NCBI RefSeq assembly: GCF_030272615.1 | Contig: NC_081407.1 | Location: 153,595,048 to 153,659,047 of the forward strand | DNA: 64,000 nt | Reading direction: 5' to 3' | From: Cryptomeria japonica | Lineage: Eukaryota > Streptophyta > Pinopsida > Cupressales > Cupressaceae | Part shown: positions 10,388 to 22,685 of the stretch, in pieces | Position numbering within the stretch: the stretch's first letter is position 1 | Layout: each line of letters begins with the position of its first letter | Notes under the pieces: generated by a model | Database searches by the model: none | The model's input: the letters and a program-made list of their open reading frames with translations, nothing else | What the model was told of the DNA's origin: nothing | Position numbers and translations under genes: made by a program

Positions 10388-12120
10388 CTCCATTTTAATC
10401 CTGATTCATAAAATCCTTGAATTTTTGGAGTATCGCTTTCATATGCTCCTAATCAGGTCATTTAGTATGACTTGTGATGACCTTGAACCGGGTGATAGAA
10501 TCTTTGAGGTTCATGTAACATTTCTTATGCTTCTTTAGAAGTGAGGCTAGTTCATCCAGATTCACCTGGATATCAATTAACTTATCAATGGAGGATAATG
10601 AGAAAACTTGCTTGTCAACCTCTTCACCAATTAGCAAACTAAACTCTTTGACAATAACATCCTATTGCAGAGGTTTCTGATTTTCATCGAGGAAAGTGTA
10701 TGGAAGAGATGATATCTTCTCAGTAATGTCCTTACCCTTATGATTGCATTCCCTTTGAGCTTTCCTCAAATCCTTGATAAGCATCTCAAGGGTATTCATT
10801 TGATGTTCTAGAATTCCCTTTTGTTCAATGTACATACTCCTTGATGGGATCACACCATTGTCAACCAAAACATCTAATTGAAAATAGTATAACTTCAACC
10901 AAGAGTCGGAATTCTTTTCATGTGTTTCCAGTTCAGTTGAGAACAAGTTCAAAGTATTATCAATCTCGACCTTTACCTCCTCAAGACTGCTTACCAAGGT
11001 AATTGTTGAACACAAGATATGAGTTCCTTAACTCAACAACCTATTCATCCATTCTCCCATTGTTCTCCCACAAGAATTTATCTTCTCATCTTGACTTACC
11101 ACTTGTTCATCTACTGAAGATGTGACCGGCTCAATTACCTTAGAGGACTTGCTAATTTTGATCAAAACCTCAGTCAATTGATCAACCTATTTCTTCAATC
11201 TATCTTTCTTCACCTTCTCTTCATTGTACATTGTCACAAGATGTCGGAAGGAAGATTCAACATCCTCAATTGTACCCTCATGTGTTTGTTTTCCTAGATC
11301 AATCTTCTTGATACAATAATTAGTGGGTTGCACTTTATCAAGATTTGTATCTGAAGGAGGAATAGCCATTTCCACATATTTATTCTTTGACTCGTCCACT
11401 TTAACTCTGGAAAGAGTTTTGGCCTTCTTCTTACCCTTAGGCCTAACATATATTAACTGATTAAAATCAAAGTCATCTGGCGACACAACTTGCTTTTTCC
11501 TCTTGGGCGTGTTAGATACTAACCAAGGTGGCAATGAAGAATCTTCATCAACTCAGGTAGTTAAGACTTGCATTGCCAACTCTTGAGATTGAACTCTAGT
11601 AGTAACAATGGGTGGAGTTGAGGTGACAACAATGGGTGGATTAGAAATGACAGGAGCCTTAGGAGGAACTTGGGTATCCATCATGAAACTATCAAATTCT
11701 TCTAACATAGAAGAAATAACCTCAGACAAATTGGGGAGAAAAACAGTATCAAGGTTGTCATGAGGTTTATCCAAGGCAAACTGACTTGTAGAAGTGGAAG
11801 GAATATTGTGAATTACAAGAGCTTGGGGTGGTAATGTCACAACAAAAACCAAAGGAATAGTATCAATAACAAGAACCGAAGAAGTAACTAGAACATCACC
11901 TAATGTAGGAGGACCACCTTCACATGTCTCTTGAAATTGGGAAGTACTTGGGATTTTAGGTAACTCTCCCTCATCAAAATCTCCTTCAACTTGCTCTTGT
12001 TCATTTGCTAGTTTATCTTCTTATTGAAGTAATCCAACTTCATCTTCTTCTCGTTCAACATCATCAACTTGAGTCTCCTGGTTTGAAGACTCACCTTTAT
12101 CTTTTCCTTGAATTTAAACC
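10388..12120 (-). pseudogene. E4 extra ORF, coiled-coil protein, broken
   Basis: Read right to left on the minus strand, open frames at 11853-12120, 11553-11852, 11187-11534 and 10662-11015 join into one protein-like reading of roughly 500 codons, interrupted by stops. The stops fit changed Gln or Trp codons (for example LTT*VDEDS and RLKK*VDQL). The N-terminal part is acidic and Gln/Glu/Pro rich. A basic patch follows (NTPKRKKQ, RPKGKKKAK), then a long charged, Leu-rich, coiled-coil-like section (LEHQMNTLEMLIKDLRKAQ). I recognise no enzyme. Its place next to an LTR recalls the extra ORF after integrase in E10 and in other Tat-type elements. A host gene fragment is less likely. Confidence 0.5.
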
Positions 12121-12149
12121 TAGGACCCTTAGAAGTTACTTATATTCAT

Positions 12150-13181
12150 GTTCAGTCAATTGATTTTGATTTTGTGATTGGATGCTATCTTATATGCTGG
12201 TAAGCTTGGTTTGTTGATCCGATGAGGGTTTCACCAACAGAGCTTTGTTGAAGATCCTTAATGTTATGCATAAGTGGTGTTGGTGAGGCTTCTAATAGAG
12301 ATTCAGGATGCTGATGGTGATTGTGTTTGAGACTTGGCTGATTGGGATCATTGTTTTAGCATGTGTGGACCTAAATTGGGTCTGGTACTATCTAGGTTAT
12401 GGACCAACTTAATGTAACGTGTTGTTTGATCTTCTTGATGTGTTTCCAAGATGTCTTATAGGTTGGATATTATTTGTTTGGTCTCAGGCCGACATGTTTA
12501 ATAATTATGTAATTGCTTTATTGTTTGGTGGTCGACCTTATTGTTTATGGTCGAGGGTTTGTATATATATGATGTAAGATCTCATTGTAGATCATGATAT
12601 AAGGGATGTGGATAGGATGTGTGTGAGCGAATAATGTAATAATCATTCATGCAAAGGATTTGGTCGATCATTGGTGATCGAGTTGGGTTTATGTAAGAGG
12701 ATTAAGTCCTCCAGTATTGAGCTTAATCAGAACTGTATTCAGGCATAGGAGATGCTATCATTGCAGTTCATTCCTTCTTCTAAAATGTAGTCTGGATTTT
12801 TATGCAGTCAGTGAGACTCCTTTTGTAATGAGAAGTGTGCTCTAGGTTGTTGTCCTTCCTACAAGTGTAGGCCCCTTAATTTGTAATCACATACTTACTG
12901 AAGAAGTATTTTATGACTGTGAGTAGGCTTCCCACCATGGTTTTTCCCTTTACCAGGTTTTCCATGTAAAAATATTGGTGTCATGTGGATGGTATTTATT
13001 CTCTAGTTGTTACTTGTGCTTAATTGGTATATCTGCTATTTCGGTAATTAGTTTAAGCATTCTAGTATTGATCTTATGTGTTCCGGTATTAAATTTTTAA
13101 TTTCTTAAGGTTTCGGTAATCTGGTGACAACTTATTCACCCCCCCTCTCAATTGTCTTCTGGTTATTTGAACTGTCTAACA
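12150..13181 (+). repeat. E5 left LTR, 5'-truncated and divergent
   Basis: Similarity to the right LTR begins about 12150-12190 and ends at gtctaaca (13181). Clear shared blocks include the tract around attcaccccccctctca and the agatgctatc...gcagttca block. The two LTRs differ strongly by eye, roughly a quarter to a third of positions in the first half. The expected TGTTGACAATTTGG start is absent. Confidence 0.65.
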
Positions 13182-13620
13182 TTAATATGCGAATTCAATA
13201 TTGTGGTGGATCTTTGAGCGAAGATGAGATTGTTTATAATGTATTGAGAGCTTTGCCACTGACTTACAAGATGAAGGCTACTGTAATTAATGAGCTGAGA
13301 ACTATGTCTAATACTTATGTTAATAGGTATACCTTGGTTGGAAAGTTATCTCCTTTTGAGCTTCAAGAATTTGGTCCTCTTGGAGCTACAAAGTCTAAAT
13401 CTGCTTTGCATGAATCTGCATCATCAACCAGCAAGAGCGATTGGAAAAATTTATATGCAAAGGAACTAGAGGATATGAAGAAAGAGGATGAAGAGTTTGA
13501 GCAACTTGAAGCCCTATTTTCTAGAAGAGTACCTAAAGGTCCAACAGGAAGTATGAAGGAAAATCACCTTTTAAATGTTTTGCATGTAATAAGATAGGTC
13601 ATTTTGCATCTAGATGTCCT
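13182..13620 (+). pseudogene. gag: E5 gag remnant with CCHC knuckle
   Basis: The reading begins mid-gag straight after the LTR tip, with LSEDEIVYNVLRALPLTYK, a typical Copia/UBN2 gag segment. It continues through an acidic region (KEDEEFEQLEALFSRR). A frameshift near 13540-13560 moves the reading from frame 2 to frame 1, where the knuckle CFACNKIGHFASRC follows at 13576-13620. The N-terminal half of gag and the primer site are missing, so this copy could not be self-sufficient. Confidence 0.75.
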
Positions 13621-15204
13621 GAGAGGAATTCAAGATTTGAGGAGAATTATAGAAGATCTTTTAGGCCTAACCATGATTATCAGAACAAGCATAAGTACAT
13701 GAGAAACAAAGATAAATCATGCTACTATGCGGATGAGGAAGGTATGATTGATTCTAATGATGAACCGGCACAAGAATCGGCTAGTGGATCCTGCAGTAGA
13801 AAAGAATGGGTATTCTTGGCTATCAAGGAAGATGCTCTGGTACCTGAAGAGAAGGTCCTTGTTGCTAAAGTTGAAGACAAGGATGAATGGGTAATAGACA
13901 GTGGATGCTCATAGCATATGAATGGAGATAAAAGGAAGTTTCTATCTTTGCAAGAATTTTATGGTGGTCTAGTTAGATTTGGAGATGACAAAGCATGCAT
14001 GATTAAAGGAAGAGCAACCATATCATTGGATAGTAAGCATAACGTTGATAATGTTTAGTATGTTGAAGGTTTAAGGAATAATCTTTTGAGTGTAGGACAG
14101 TTGGTGGATAACGGTTTTCAATTACAGTTCAAGGATGGAAAATGCAAAATCATTAACAGATCTAGATTGGAGATTGCAACTGGTACTCAGACTAAAGGTA
14201 ACATTTTTCATTTGAACTCCAGTGAGAAGACATGTTTGATTGCACATATTGATGAGAGTTGTCTATGGCATAAGAGGTTGTGTCTTGTAAATTTTGATTG
14301 CATTTTAAAGATCAATTCAACTAAGGTTGTTAGAGATATACCTAAGATTGTGAAGCCCTATAATCCGATACGCAAGGAATGTCAAATGGGTAAGCAAGTT
14401 AGAACTTCTTTTAAGAGTATACAAGATAAATCTAATGATGTTCTTGATCTTATTCATACTGATTTATGTGGTCCTGCTGGAATAAAAAAAATTTATGGTG
14501 ATAGATATTTCATGCTAATCATTGATGACTATTCTAGAATGATGTGGGTTACTTTTCTAAGGGAGAAATCTGAAGCCTTTGAAAATTTTAAGATCTTTAA
14601 AGATAAGGTTGAGATAGAGACAGGATTGAAGATTAAATGCTTAAGGTCAGATCAGGGTGGTGAATTCACATCCGATGAATTTAACAATTATTGTGAGAAG
14701 CATGGTATAAGGAGACAGTTGTCTGTACCCTAGACACCTTAGCAGAATGGTGTAATGGAAAGGAAGAAAAGAACCATCTTAGATGTGGCTAGAAATATGA
14801 TGATGGAAGCTAATTTGCCTCATATCTATTGGAGAGAAGTTGTGAGCACGACGGTGTACACATTCAATAGAGTTCATATCAAACGAGACACTGATAAGAC
14901 ACCTTATGAGTTATGGTTTGGTCATACACCTATAGTTAAGTATTTCAGAATCTTTGGTAGTAAATGCTATATCAAAAGAGATGATTCCATTGGAAAGTTT
15001 GATCCTAGATGTGATGAAGGAATATTTCTTGGTTATTCTAATGAAACCAAAGCATATAGATGTTATAGCAAAAGATTGCAGAGAATTGTGGAGAGTGCTA
15101 ATGTCAAGGTGGATGAGCAGTACAGAGGTCAGATCAGAACTTATGACAAAGAATCGGAAGTGGAAATGATCATAACTAAACCGGTAGTACCTGCACTCGA
15201 ATAG
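13621..15204 (+). pseudogene. pol: E5 protease and integrase
   Basis: All in frame 1. The protease active site is DSGCS at about 13900, followed at once by a TAG. The integrase zinc region is damaged (LWHKRLCLVNFD, where GH is expected in place of CL). The catalytic core shows HTDLCGPAG (first Asp, about 14460), SDQGGEF (second Asp, about 14650) and NGVMERK (Glu, about 14758). The C-terminal part has FGHTPIVKYFRIFGSKCY and the usual EGIFLGYS. Premature stops fall at 13912, 14056, 14731, 14740 and 15202. No indel is needed anywhere in this stretch. Confidence 0.85.
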
Positions 15205-16935
15205 AATGTTGAACCTATTACTCCAACAATATCAAAAAATTCAGCAGTAACTGAAGATCGGAGTATGGAAACAGAAAGTCCAAAGACTCCTAGGTATGTA
15301 AGGTTGAATCATTCAACAGATCAAATCATTGGAGATACGAACAAAGGAGTGATGACAAGAAGAAGGTTGATAGCTGATGAGGTATGTTTAATTTCTCAAG
15401 TTGAACCAACATCAATAATTGAAGCTTGTAAAGATGAATGTTGGATGAAAGCTATGGAAGAATAATTAGATCAGATAAAAAAGAACAACACATGGACTCT
15501 AGTTCCCCGACCTAAAAATAAGAATATTATTGGAACTAAATGGGTTTTTAGGAATAAATTGAATGAAGATGGACGAGTTGTAAGGAACAAGGCTAGATTG
15601 GTTTGTAAAGGTTATTCTCAGAAGGAAGGAATTGATTATGATGAGACTTTTGCTCTGGTAGCTAGGATTGAAGCTATGAGATTATTTCTTGCTTATGTTG
15701 CACATAAGAAATACAAGGTTTATCAGATGGATGTCAAGTGTGCATTTCCGAATGAAGATCTTGAAGAGGAAGTTTACATTGAGCAGCCTGATGGATTTTC
15801 ACTTTCAGATGACAAAAACATGGTTTGCAGGTTAAGGAAAGCTTTATATGGATTGAAACAAGCCCCTAGAGCTTGGTATGCTAGATTGGATAAATATCTT
15901 TTGAAGCTTGGTTTCACTAAAGGTAATGCTGACAGTAACTTATACCATAAGATCACCGATGATGACATATTGATTATTGAGGTTTTTGTTGATGATATCA
16001 TTTTTGGAGGTGAAGATAAGTTATGTATGGAATTCTCCAATAATATGAAGAATGAATTTGAAATTTCTATGATTGGGGAGATGATATTTTTCCTTGGTTT
16101 ACAGATTACTCAGACTGATAAAGGTATTTTCATCTGTCAAACTAAGTATGCTAGAGAGTTGAAGAAATTCGGTATGGAAAATTCTAAACCGGTTAGTACT
16201 CCTATGGTTACAAGTGAGAAATTGCCAAAGAAAGATGTATCAGCTTCGGTAAATCCTACAAGGTATAAATCTATGATTGGAGGTTTGTTATATTTGACTC
16301 AGACTAGATCGGATATAATGAATGCAGTTTGTACTGTATCAAGATATCAGAACGATCCTAGAGAGAATCATGAGAGTATGGTGAAAAGGATTTTCAGGTA
16401 TTTGCAAGGAACAATTGAGTATGGTTTATGGTATACTAAAGATGATGACTTTACACTATGCACATATATAGATGTAGATTGGGTTGGATATATTGATGAC
16501 CGGAAGAGCACATCCGGTGGAGCTTTCTTTCTTGGAAATAAACTTGTTTCATGGATCAGCAAAAAATAGTCATGTACTTTTTTATCTATTGTTGAAGCTG
16601 AGTATGTTGTTGCTGCTACTAATTATACACAAGTTCTATGAATGAAGCAAATGTTGAAGGATATAAGTGTGGTCTGTAATGAACTGGTAGTTATTCACTA
16701 TGATAACTCTGTTGCTATTAACATATCAAAGAATCTGGTATTTCATTCCAAGACAAAGCACATTTCTATCAATTATAACTTTTTGAAGGAGAATGTGGAA
16801 GAAAATGAAGTTGGATTGGTTTATGTGAACACTAAAGAGCAGATTGCAGATATTTTCACTAAACCTTTGCCTAAGGAATCATTTGAGTACTTCAGAGACA
16901 GATTGGGAGTTTCAACCCCTCCGGTACAAACTTGA
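15205..16935 (+). pseudogene. pol: E5 reverse transcriptase and RNase H
   Basis: Frame 1 continues. RT shows [43 protein letters not shown] and the catalytic [10 protein letters not shown] (about 15985). RNase H shows [31 protein letters not shown] and HYDNSVAINISKN, then TKHISINYNFLKE and EQIADIFTKPLP, ending at the natural TGA 16933-16935. Premature stops are at 15463 (TAA), 16567 (TAG) and 16639 (TGA, where Trp is expected before MKQML). The Copia order of integrase before RT is clear. Confidence 0.88.
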
Positions 16936-17326
16936 GTGATGTTGATTTGCATCAGTCCAATGTGCATTTATTAGAGCTATTATTCATTCCGAATTGATGT
17001 GTTGATGCTACTACTCAGGGGGAGTAGTCAGCTATGTGGTTCAGAGGATTTATGATTTTTCTTTGATATTTATGCCAAATCTCTAGCATTGATGTCAAAG
17101 GGGGAGAGATATATGTGAAAAATAGAGCGTAACAGGTATATCAATCAAAGGGGAGAGATCAGAGCTTAACAAAGATATCTTTCACAAGGGGAGTTCAGAA
17201 CTTCATTGTTATATCATTTTGTGGGAGATTGTTGGTTGTCTTCCTTTGGGGGAGACTTGTTTGGTATTTCTTGGCACTTGGATGTTTTTCACATCTAGTG
17301 TTTCCATCAATGACAAAGGGGGAGAT
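16936..17326 (+). other. E5 3' untranslated region with repeated polypurine tracts
   Basis: After the RNase H stop there are several similar purine tracts: cagggggagtag (about 17018), aaagggggagagat (about 17097), aaaggggagagat (about 17146), acaaggggag (about 17187), tgggggaga (about 17248) and aaagggggagat (17315-17326). The last lies directly against the 3' LTR and is the likely second-strand primer. Confidence 0.7.
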
Positions 17327-18568
17327 TGTTGACAATTTGGAGGAATTGATTGTGTTGCATTGAAGTTTGTCATTGATGTCAACACTAGTTGTTTTGGTTG
17401 TCTACCAACTTCTGATAAAGTGGTTGGACTTTGATGATGATCCGGAGATTTGTCTCTGGTATTCTTCGGTATGCTCCAGGTTGTGGAATTGATTTGGATT
17501 GGTCATTCATGTGTTCCTAATGCATTTATTCATCTTTTGGTTTGGGACTTGATGATTTTGAAGCTATTATTTATTCTAGTAAGCCTTTTGGTTATCGATA
17601 AGGGTTCTACTAGCAAAGCTTTGTTGAAGATCTTTTGATGCACTTGATAAATAGTGTTGGTGCAGCTTCTAGATGGTTCGCAGGATGTTGTTGATTATCT
17701 TGTTTGTGTTCCATTTGATCAGTGGTGTTGCATTTGGTTTATGGTGACCTATTTTGGGTCAGGTGCTATCTATGTTATGGTCCGGTTTATGTAACATGTT
17801 GGTAGTTGATCCCAATGCATTACCGGTTGGATTTTTTGATTGGATTATGTTGTTCGGTCTCAAGCCGACTTGGATTATCATTGGTGTGCCAGTTTATATA
17901 ATTAATTTACTATATCATCTTTTGGGTGGCCGACCTAATTGTTTAGGTCCCGGATTGGTATTAATATGATGTAAGATCTCTTTGTAGAATATGCATGGGA
18001 TGGAATTATGGTTATGGGATTATCTGTGCGAGAATAAAGTTGTAATCATATGCAGAGGATTTGGTTGATCATAGGTGATCGAATTGGGTTGTGTAAAAGG
18101 TCTAAGACCTTTTGTATTGAGCTTAACTGAAATTGTACTCAGGCATAGGAGATGCTACTTTTGCAGTTCACTCTTCTTTCTGAATTGTAGTCTGGATTTC
18201 TTTTGTAGTCGGTGAGGCTCCTTTTGTGATGAGCAGTGTGCTCTAGTATGTTGGCCTTCCTGCATGTGCAGGCCCCTCTGTTTGTAATCACATACTTACT
18301 GCAGAAGTATTATCTGACTATGGGTAGGCTTCCCACCATGGTTTTTCCCTTTACAGGGTTTTCCACGTACAAATTTTGGTGTTATGTGTTGTGGATGGAT
18401 GGTAATTGTTTTGTGATTTATGTTTGTGCTTCATTATTATATCTTCTATTATGGTATTTGGTTTATGCATTTCGGTAGAAGGTTGTGTGTACTTAAAGTT
18501 TCATAATTTGTTGACAAATGATTCACCCCCCCTCTCAGTTGTCCTCCAGTTATCTGAGGTATCTAACA
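17327..18568 (+). repeat. E5 right (3') LTR
   Basis: TGTTGACAATTTGGAGG to TATCTAACA, 1242 bp, preceded by the polypurine tract. Its start shares the tgtcattgatgtca motif found near the start of E7, E9 and E11, so those belong to the same LTR group. Short ORFs inside are composition artefacts. Confidence 0.8.
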
Positions 18569-18604
18569 GATGCAATGCGAAAAGTGAAATATAAACTAAC
18601 CGAG

Positions 18605-19690
18605 CCCTTAGATATAATATTGTTTAAGGTGTATGATGTTCATAGGGTCGGGGAGTGGATCTCCCTCCATGGTAGCCAAATTATATGCTCCATTTCCTAT
18701 AACCCTTGTTATGATAAAAGGACCTAGCCAGTTAGGTTCAAACTTCCTTGGCTTTTCACATTCTGCTAGGTTCCTTTGGTTCTTCTTGAGAACTAGAACT
18801 CCCACTTCAAAATTCCTTAGGTGTACTCATTTATTGTAACTCCTTCTCAATCTATTTTGGTAACCTTGCAAATGATTTAAAGCAATTTGTCTCTTTTCAT
18901 CGAGCATTTCAAGCTCTTGTAATCTTGCAACCCGATAGTCTTCCTCTGATATGATGTGTTTTAAGGAGACTCTTAAAGATGGTAGTTCTAATTCAATAGT
19001 TAGTATTGCTTTTGTACCACAGACCAATGAATATGGTGTTTCTCCTATAGGTGTGTGTACCCCTATTCTATAAGCCCAAAGAGCGGGATTTAACTAGAGA
19101 CGCCAGTCCCATCTTGCATCAGTGACAACTTTCTTTAGGATCTTTAATATTTTCTTGTTGGTTGCCTCTTCTTGTCCATTACTTTGCAGCTAATATGGCA
19201 TCGCAAATCTCTGTTGTATTTGGAATTGTTCACACAATTCTCTTATTTCTTGATTCTTGAATGGACGTCCATTGTCGGTCACTATAAACATTGGAATTCC
19301 ATACCGGTAGATGATGTAGTTAAACATGAATTTAGATATTTTCTTACCTGTGGTGTATGTAAGAGGTATTACCTCTACCCATTTAGTAAAATACTCAATA
19401 GTCGTTAAGATGAATTTGTGCCCATTGAAAGAAGTAGGATTAACTTTACCAACTAGATCCAACCCCCATTGTGAAAATGGCCAGGGTGATGTGATAGGTT
19501 GTAGATCTTGTGCTAGCGCATGAATGAGGTCTCCATGCACTTGAAATTGTCTACATTTTTGTACATATTTATTGGCATCCTTTTCCATAGTAGGCCAACA
19601 GTATCCAGTTCTTAATAATTTCTTTGATAGTAGCGGGCCACTTGGATGCGCCCCACAAATTCCATCATGTACCTTTTTTAAGGCAAGTTG
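18605..19690 (-). pseudogene. pol: E6 integrase
   Basis: Reads from about 19690 leftward. It starts with a damaged zinc region (GICGAHPSGPLLSKKLL, then KCRQFQ with the second Cys lost). The core has GLDLVGKVNPTSFNGHKFIL (first Asp), VTDNGRPFKNQEI (second Asp) and SNGQEEATNK (Glu), so the catalytic triad is still present. The C-terminal domain shows KFEPNWLGPFIITRVIGNGA and ends IIHLKQYYI at about 18608. At least three in-frame stops interrupt it. No chromodomain follows, as expected for Tat. E5 begins 36 bases further left. Confidence 0.85.
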
Positions 19691-19989
19691 TGCTTATTCT
19701 ACATCAAGACATCGGATAAGTGTTCCATGAAGGCTCTTTCTATATAATGTGTCAGCAATAATAGTGTGTCCGGATGCCTGACGAATAAGAGTTTTCTTTT
19801 GATTTCTAGATAGATTAGGAGATATATACTAAGTATGTAAGTATGCGTATATCTCATTATACCATTGGGATTCAAGACCCACAATTACACGTACATATTT
19901 TGATGAGGGAATCTCATATGTCGGTACCATCAATTGTTCTACAATAAACTCAAATTGAGTTTCATTGTTAGGCATGTTTAGTAGAGATC

Positions 19990-20400
19990 CTACTGTAGCC
20001 ATGGTGTCGGCTACTTTATTCTACACCCTTGGAATCTATTCAAAAGTGATGTTACTTAAGTGTTCTTTGTAATATTCTACCATTTGTTTATAAGGCATCA
20101 GTTTACCATATTTTGTGTTATAGTCATCATTGACTTGATTTACAATCAGTTGTGAGTCACCATACACTTGTAATTCTTTTATTCTCCATTGTACAGTGGT
20201 ACGAAGTCCTATGATGAGAGCTTCATATTCAGCTATATTGTTAGTACAAGGGAAATTGATTTTGAATGACTTGGGGATAAAATTATCTTGAGGGGTGATG
20301 AAAAGAATCTCGGCTCCTACTCCATGATTTGTGTAAGACCCAACAAAGTATAGTTTCTAAATGGTGGATGTTGTCAATGTAAACACAGATTCATCAGGAA
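19990..20400 (-). pseudogene. pol: E6 archaeal-type RNase H (between gypsy RNase H and integrase)
   Basis: The minus strand gives LYFVGSYTNHGVGAEI, then NNIAEYEALIIGLRT, LQVYGDSQLIVNQV, and KVADTMATVGS. These match the four motif blocks of the second RNase H of Tat elements. The first catalytic Asp is replaced (FVGS for the usual FDGS); Glu of AEYEAL, Asp of GDSQ and Asp of ADTMA remain. Two or three in-frame stops are present. E7 is inserted immediately to the right at 20412, separating it from the gypsy RNase H. Confidence 0.75.
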
Positions 20401-20411
20401 AATCTATTAGT

Positions 20412-21337
20412 TGTTGGCAATTAACACTCAATTGGTTGGTTTTACTATGTTGTCATTGATGGCAACATGGTATTGTGTTCCAACTTCATGTTTTGGTTCA
20501 GTTGTGTATCGGCAGGCACTTCACCGGCACCGATAGGACAGAAGGATTTCTTTGGTTACCGACAATGCAGGCCGATGTGGTTTAGTAAAAGGTTATCGGT
20601 ATTGGAGGTCGACATCTCTTGGATCTGACATCAGCAATTGGTTTTAATATTTATGCATTTATGTTATCTAGCTGACATGTAATTTGATACTGTATATATC
20701 TTTGTAAGCTGACATAAGGCATGATAAGTTGTATAGGGTATATAGGTCAGTTGAATTAGATCATTTTGATATAGACATATGATAGGAGATTATGGATATG
20801 CGAATGTAATATAATGCAAAATATATCAGAGAGATTATGTATGTGAGGAAATTCATGTAAGGGTTATTCCGGTAAAGGGTTTAGGGTTTCAAACCAGAAT
20901 AGATAGAGCTTAAACCGGAACTATATTCTGGCATAGAAGATGCTATCTTAGCAGTTCAACACTTCTCTGGATTGTAGTCTGGATTTTTATGTATTCAGTG
21001 AGGCTCCTTCTGTGATTGAGCAGTGTGCTCTAGGCTGTAAGCCTTCCTGCAAGTGCGGGCCCCTCATATTTTGTAATATCTCTTCATATGGCAAGTGGAT
21101 TGATATTGTGGGTCACAAATCCCACCATAGTTTTTCCTCTTTGAGGTTTTCCACGTATAATTTTGTGTGTTATGGTTCTCATTTATGTGATTGGCTTATT
21201 GGTTGCTTTACTTCTTTCAATTCTGTATGTACTGATATATCGGTTGGTGTATGAAAGTTTTAATAAGGCTAAAATTAATCATTCTGATATAAGACTGATT
21301 CACCCCCCCACCCTCTTAGTGTTATTGGATTCCAACA
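20412..21337 (+). mobile_element. E7 solo LTR of a Sirevirus-like Copia element
   Basis: TGTTGGCAATTAAC to GGATTCCAACA, 926 bp, flanked by a perfect 5-bp target-site duplication ttagt (20407-20411 and 21338-21342). Features shared with the E5 LTR: tgtcattgatggcaac near the start, the gatgctatcttagcagttca block, the ccaccatagtttttcctcttt block and the attcacccccccaccctct tract near the end. A solo LTR is usually left by recombination between the two LTRs of an element. Confidence 0.88.
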
Positions 21338-21860
21338 TTAGTAGCAGGTGACTGTCTTGCAAGGGAGCATTTGCTAACTAATCTGTTATAATCTGCCCTT
21401 TGATTGTCTTTCTGTTCACATATTCTATATCAAACTCACTTAAAATCATAACCCACTTGACCAATCTTCCTGTTAATGTTGCTCTGCTTAATAAATATTT
21501 GAGTGGATCAAAGTGTGCTATGAGTTGAACTTTGTGACTCAGCATATAATGTCTAAGCTTCTGAGATTCGAAGATCACTGCTAGACATGCTCGTTCTATA
21601 GGAGTGTAATTAAGCTCATATCCAATTAGGGTTCTACGTATATAGTAGATTTCTCTTTCCTTTCCTTGATCATCGTGTTGTGCCAACAGGGCTCCCAAAG
21701 ATGAGTTTGTCGCTGATATATATAGTAATAGGGGATTTCCTTGAGTAGGTGGAACTAATATTGGAGTATTCAAAAGATAATCTTTTAAAGCTTGAAAAGC
21801 TTCTTGGCACTATTTTGTCCATTTGAAGGTGACTCCTTTTATGAGTAAATACTTAAATGG
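21338..21860 (-). pseudogene. pol: E6 gypsy-type RNase H
   Basis: The minus-strand frame at 21378-21773 reads LLLYISATNSSLGALLAQ (Asp position of the usual D-x-S now Ala), IYYIRRTLIGYELNYTPIE (Glu replaced region), ERACLAVIFESQKLRHYM and LIAHFDPLKYLLSR, ending FDIEYVNRKTIKGQIITD. This is the RNase H that follows RT in Ty3/gypsy elements and shows decay at its first catalytic residue. The linker to the archaeal-type domain is where E7 inserted. Confidence 0.8.
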
Positions 21861-22685
21861 ATGACATTTGTCTTCTAACTATGCTATGAACCTTCTTATA
21901 GACTGTAATCTTCCTAGCAACCCTCTTAACTACTTGAGTGTCGATGGAGGTTGCATATCCATGATTGCTTTGACCTTTGTTGGATCTACCTCAATTACTC
22001 TGTTAGAAACAATAAAGCCTAAAATTTTGCCCATTGTTACATCGAACACACTTTTTGGGGTTTACTCTAACATTGTATTGTTTTAATCGATCGAATATCT
22101 TTGCAAGGACTTCAAGGTGACCTTCTCTTGTCTATGATTTAGCTAGTAGATCATCCACATAGTCTTTCATGATATTGTGGATCATGTCTTGAAATAATGT
22201 TGTCATAGCCCTTTGATATGTTGCCCCTGCATTCTTAAGACCAAATGGCATGGCGTTCCAATAGTATGTTCCCCATGGACAGGTAAATGTCGTCTTGTGT
22301 TGATCTTTTGTTGCAATCCTGATCTGGTTGTATCCTGAGAAACCATCCATCAATGAAAGTATTTCATTCCCAACAGTTAAGTCAACTATCATGTCTTTGT
22401 TAGGTAATGGGAAATCATCCTTGGGAGATGCTTTGTTTAGATCTCGGAAGTCTGTGCAAATTCTTATGCCCCTAGTGGGCTTAGTCACATGTACTAGATT
22501 GGATATCCACTTTGCATAGTCAATAGGTCTAATGAATCCCACATCTAGAATTTTTTGGAGTTCTACTTTTACCAGTAATGCAATTTGTGAATGCATCTTT
22601 CTTAGCTTTTTTTTGTACAATTTGATTCCTGGTAGCAATGGTAAATGATGTAACACAAATTTTGGATCTAGACCTGGCATATATG
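21861..22685 (-). pseudogene. pol: E6 reverse transcriptase
   Basis: The minus strand has LRKMHSQIALLVKVELQKIL, GIRICTDFRDLNKASPKDDF (fingers), MDGFSGYNQIRIATKDQHKT (first catalytic Asp), MPFGLKNAGATYQRAM and the catalytic DYVDDLLAKS near 22140. Downstream the thumb region is frameshifted. The N-terminal approach is cut at 22686 by E8 and resumes at 31351 in the same sense (NYAWSYT). Confidence 0.88.

Larger units (their letters stand above)
12150..18568 (+). mobile_element. E5 Sirevirus-like Copia retrotransposon, decayed
   Basis: A plus-strand Copia element with domain order gag, protease, integrase, RT, RNase H, flanked by related LTRs. The left LTR lacks about 250 bp at its start, and the primer site plus the N-terminal half of gag are deleted. 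At least five purine tracts (17010-17326) precede the 3' LTR; multiple polypurine tracts are a known feature of Sireviruses. The RT/RNase H sequence ([24 protein letters not shown]) also fits that lineage. The right LTR abuts the integrase end of E6. No target-site duplication is seen because the left end is lost. Confidence 0.8.
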
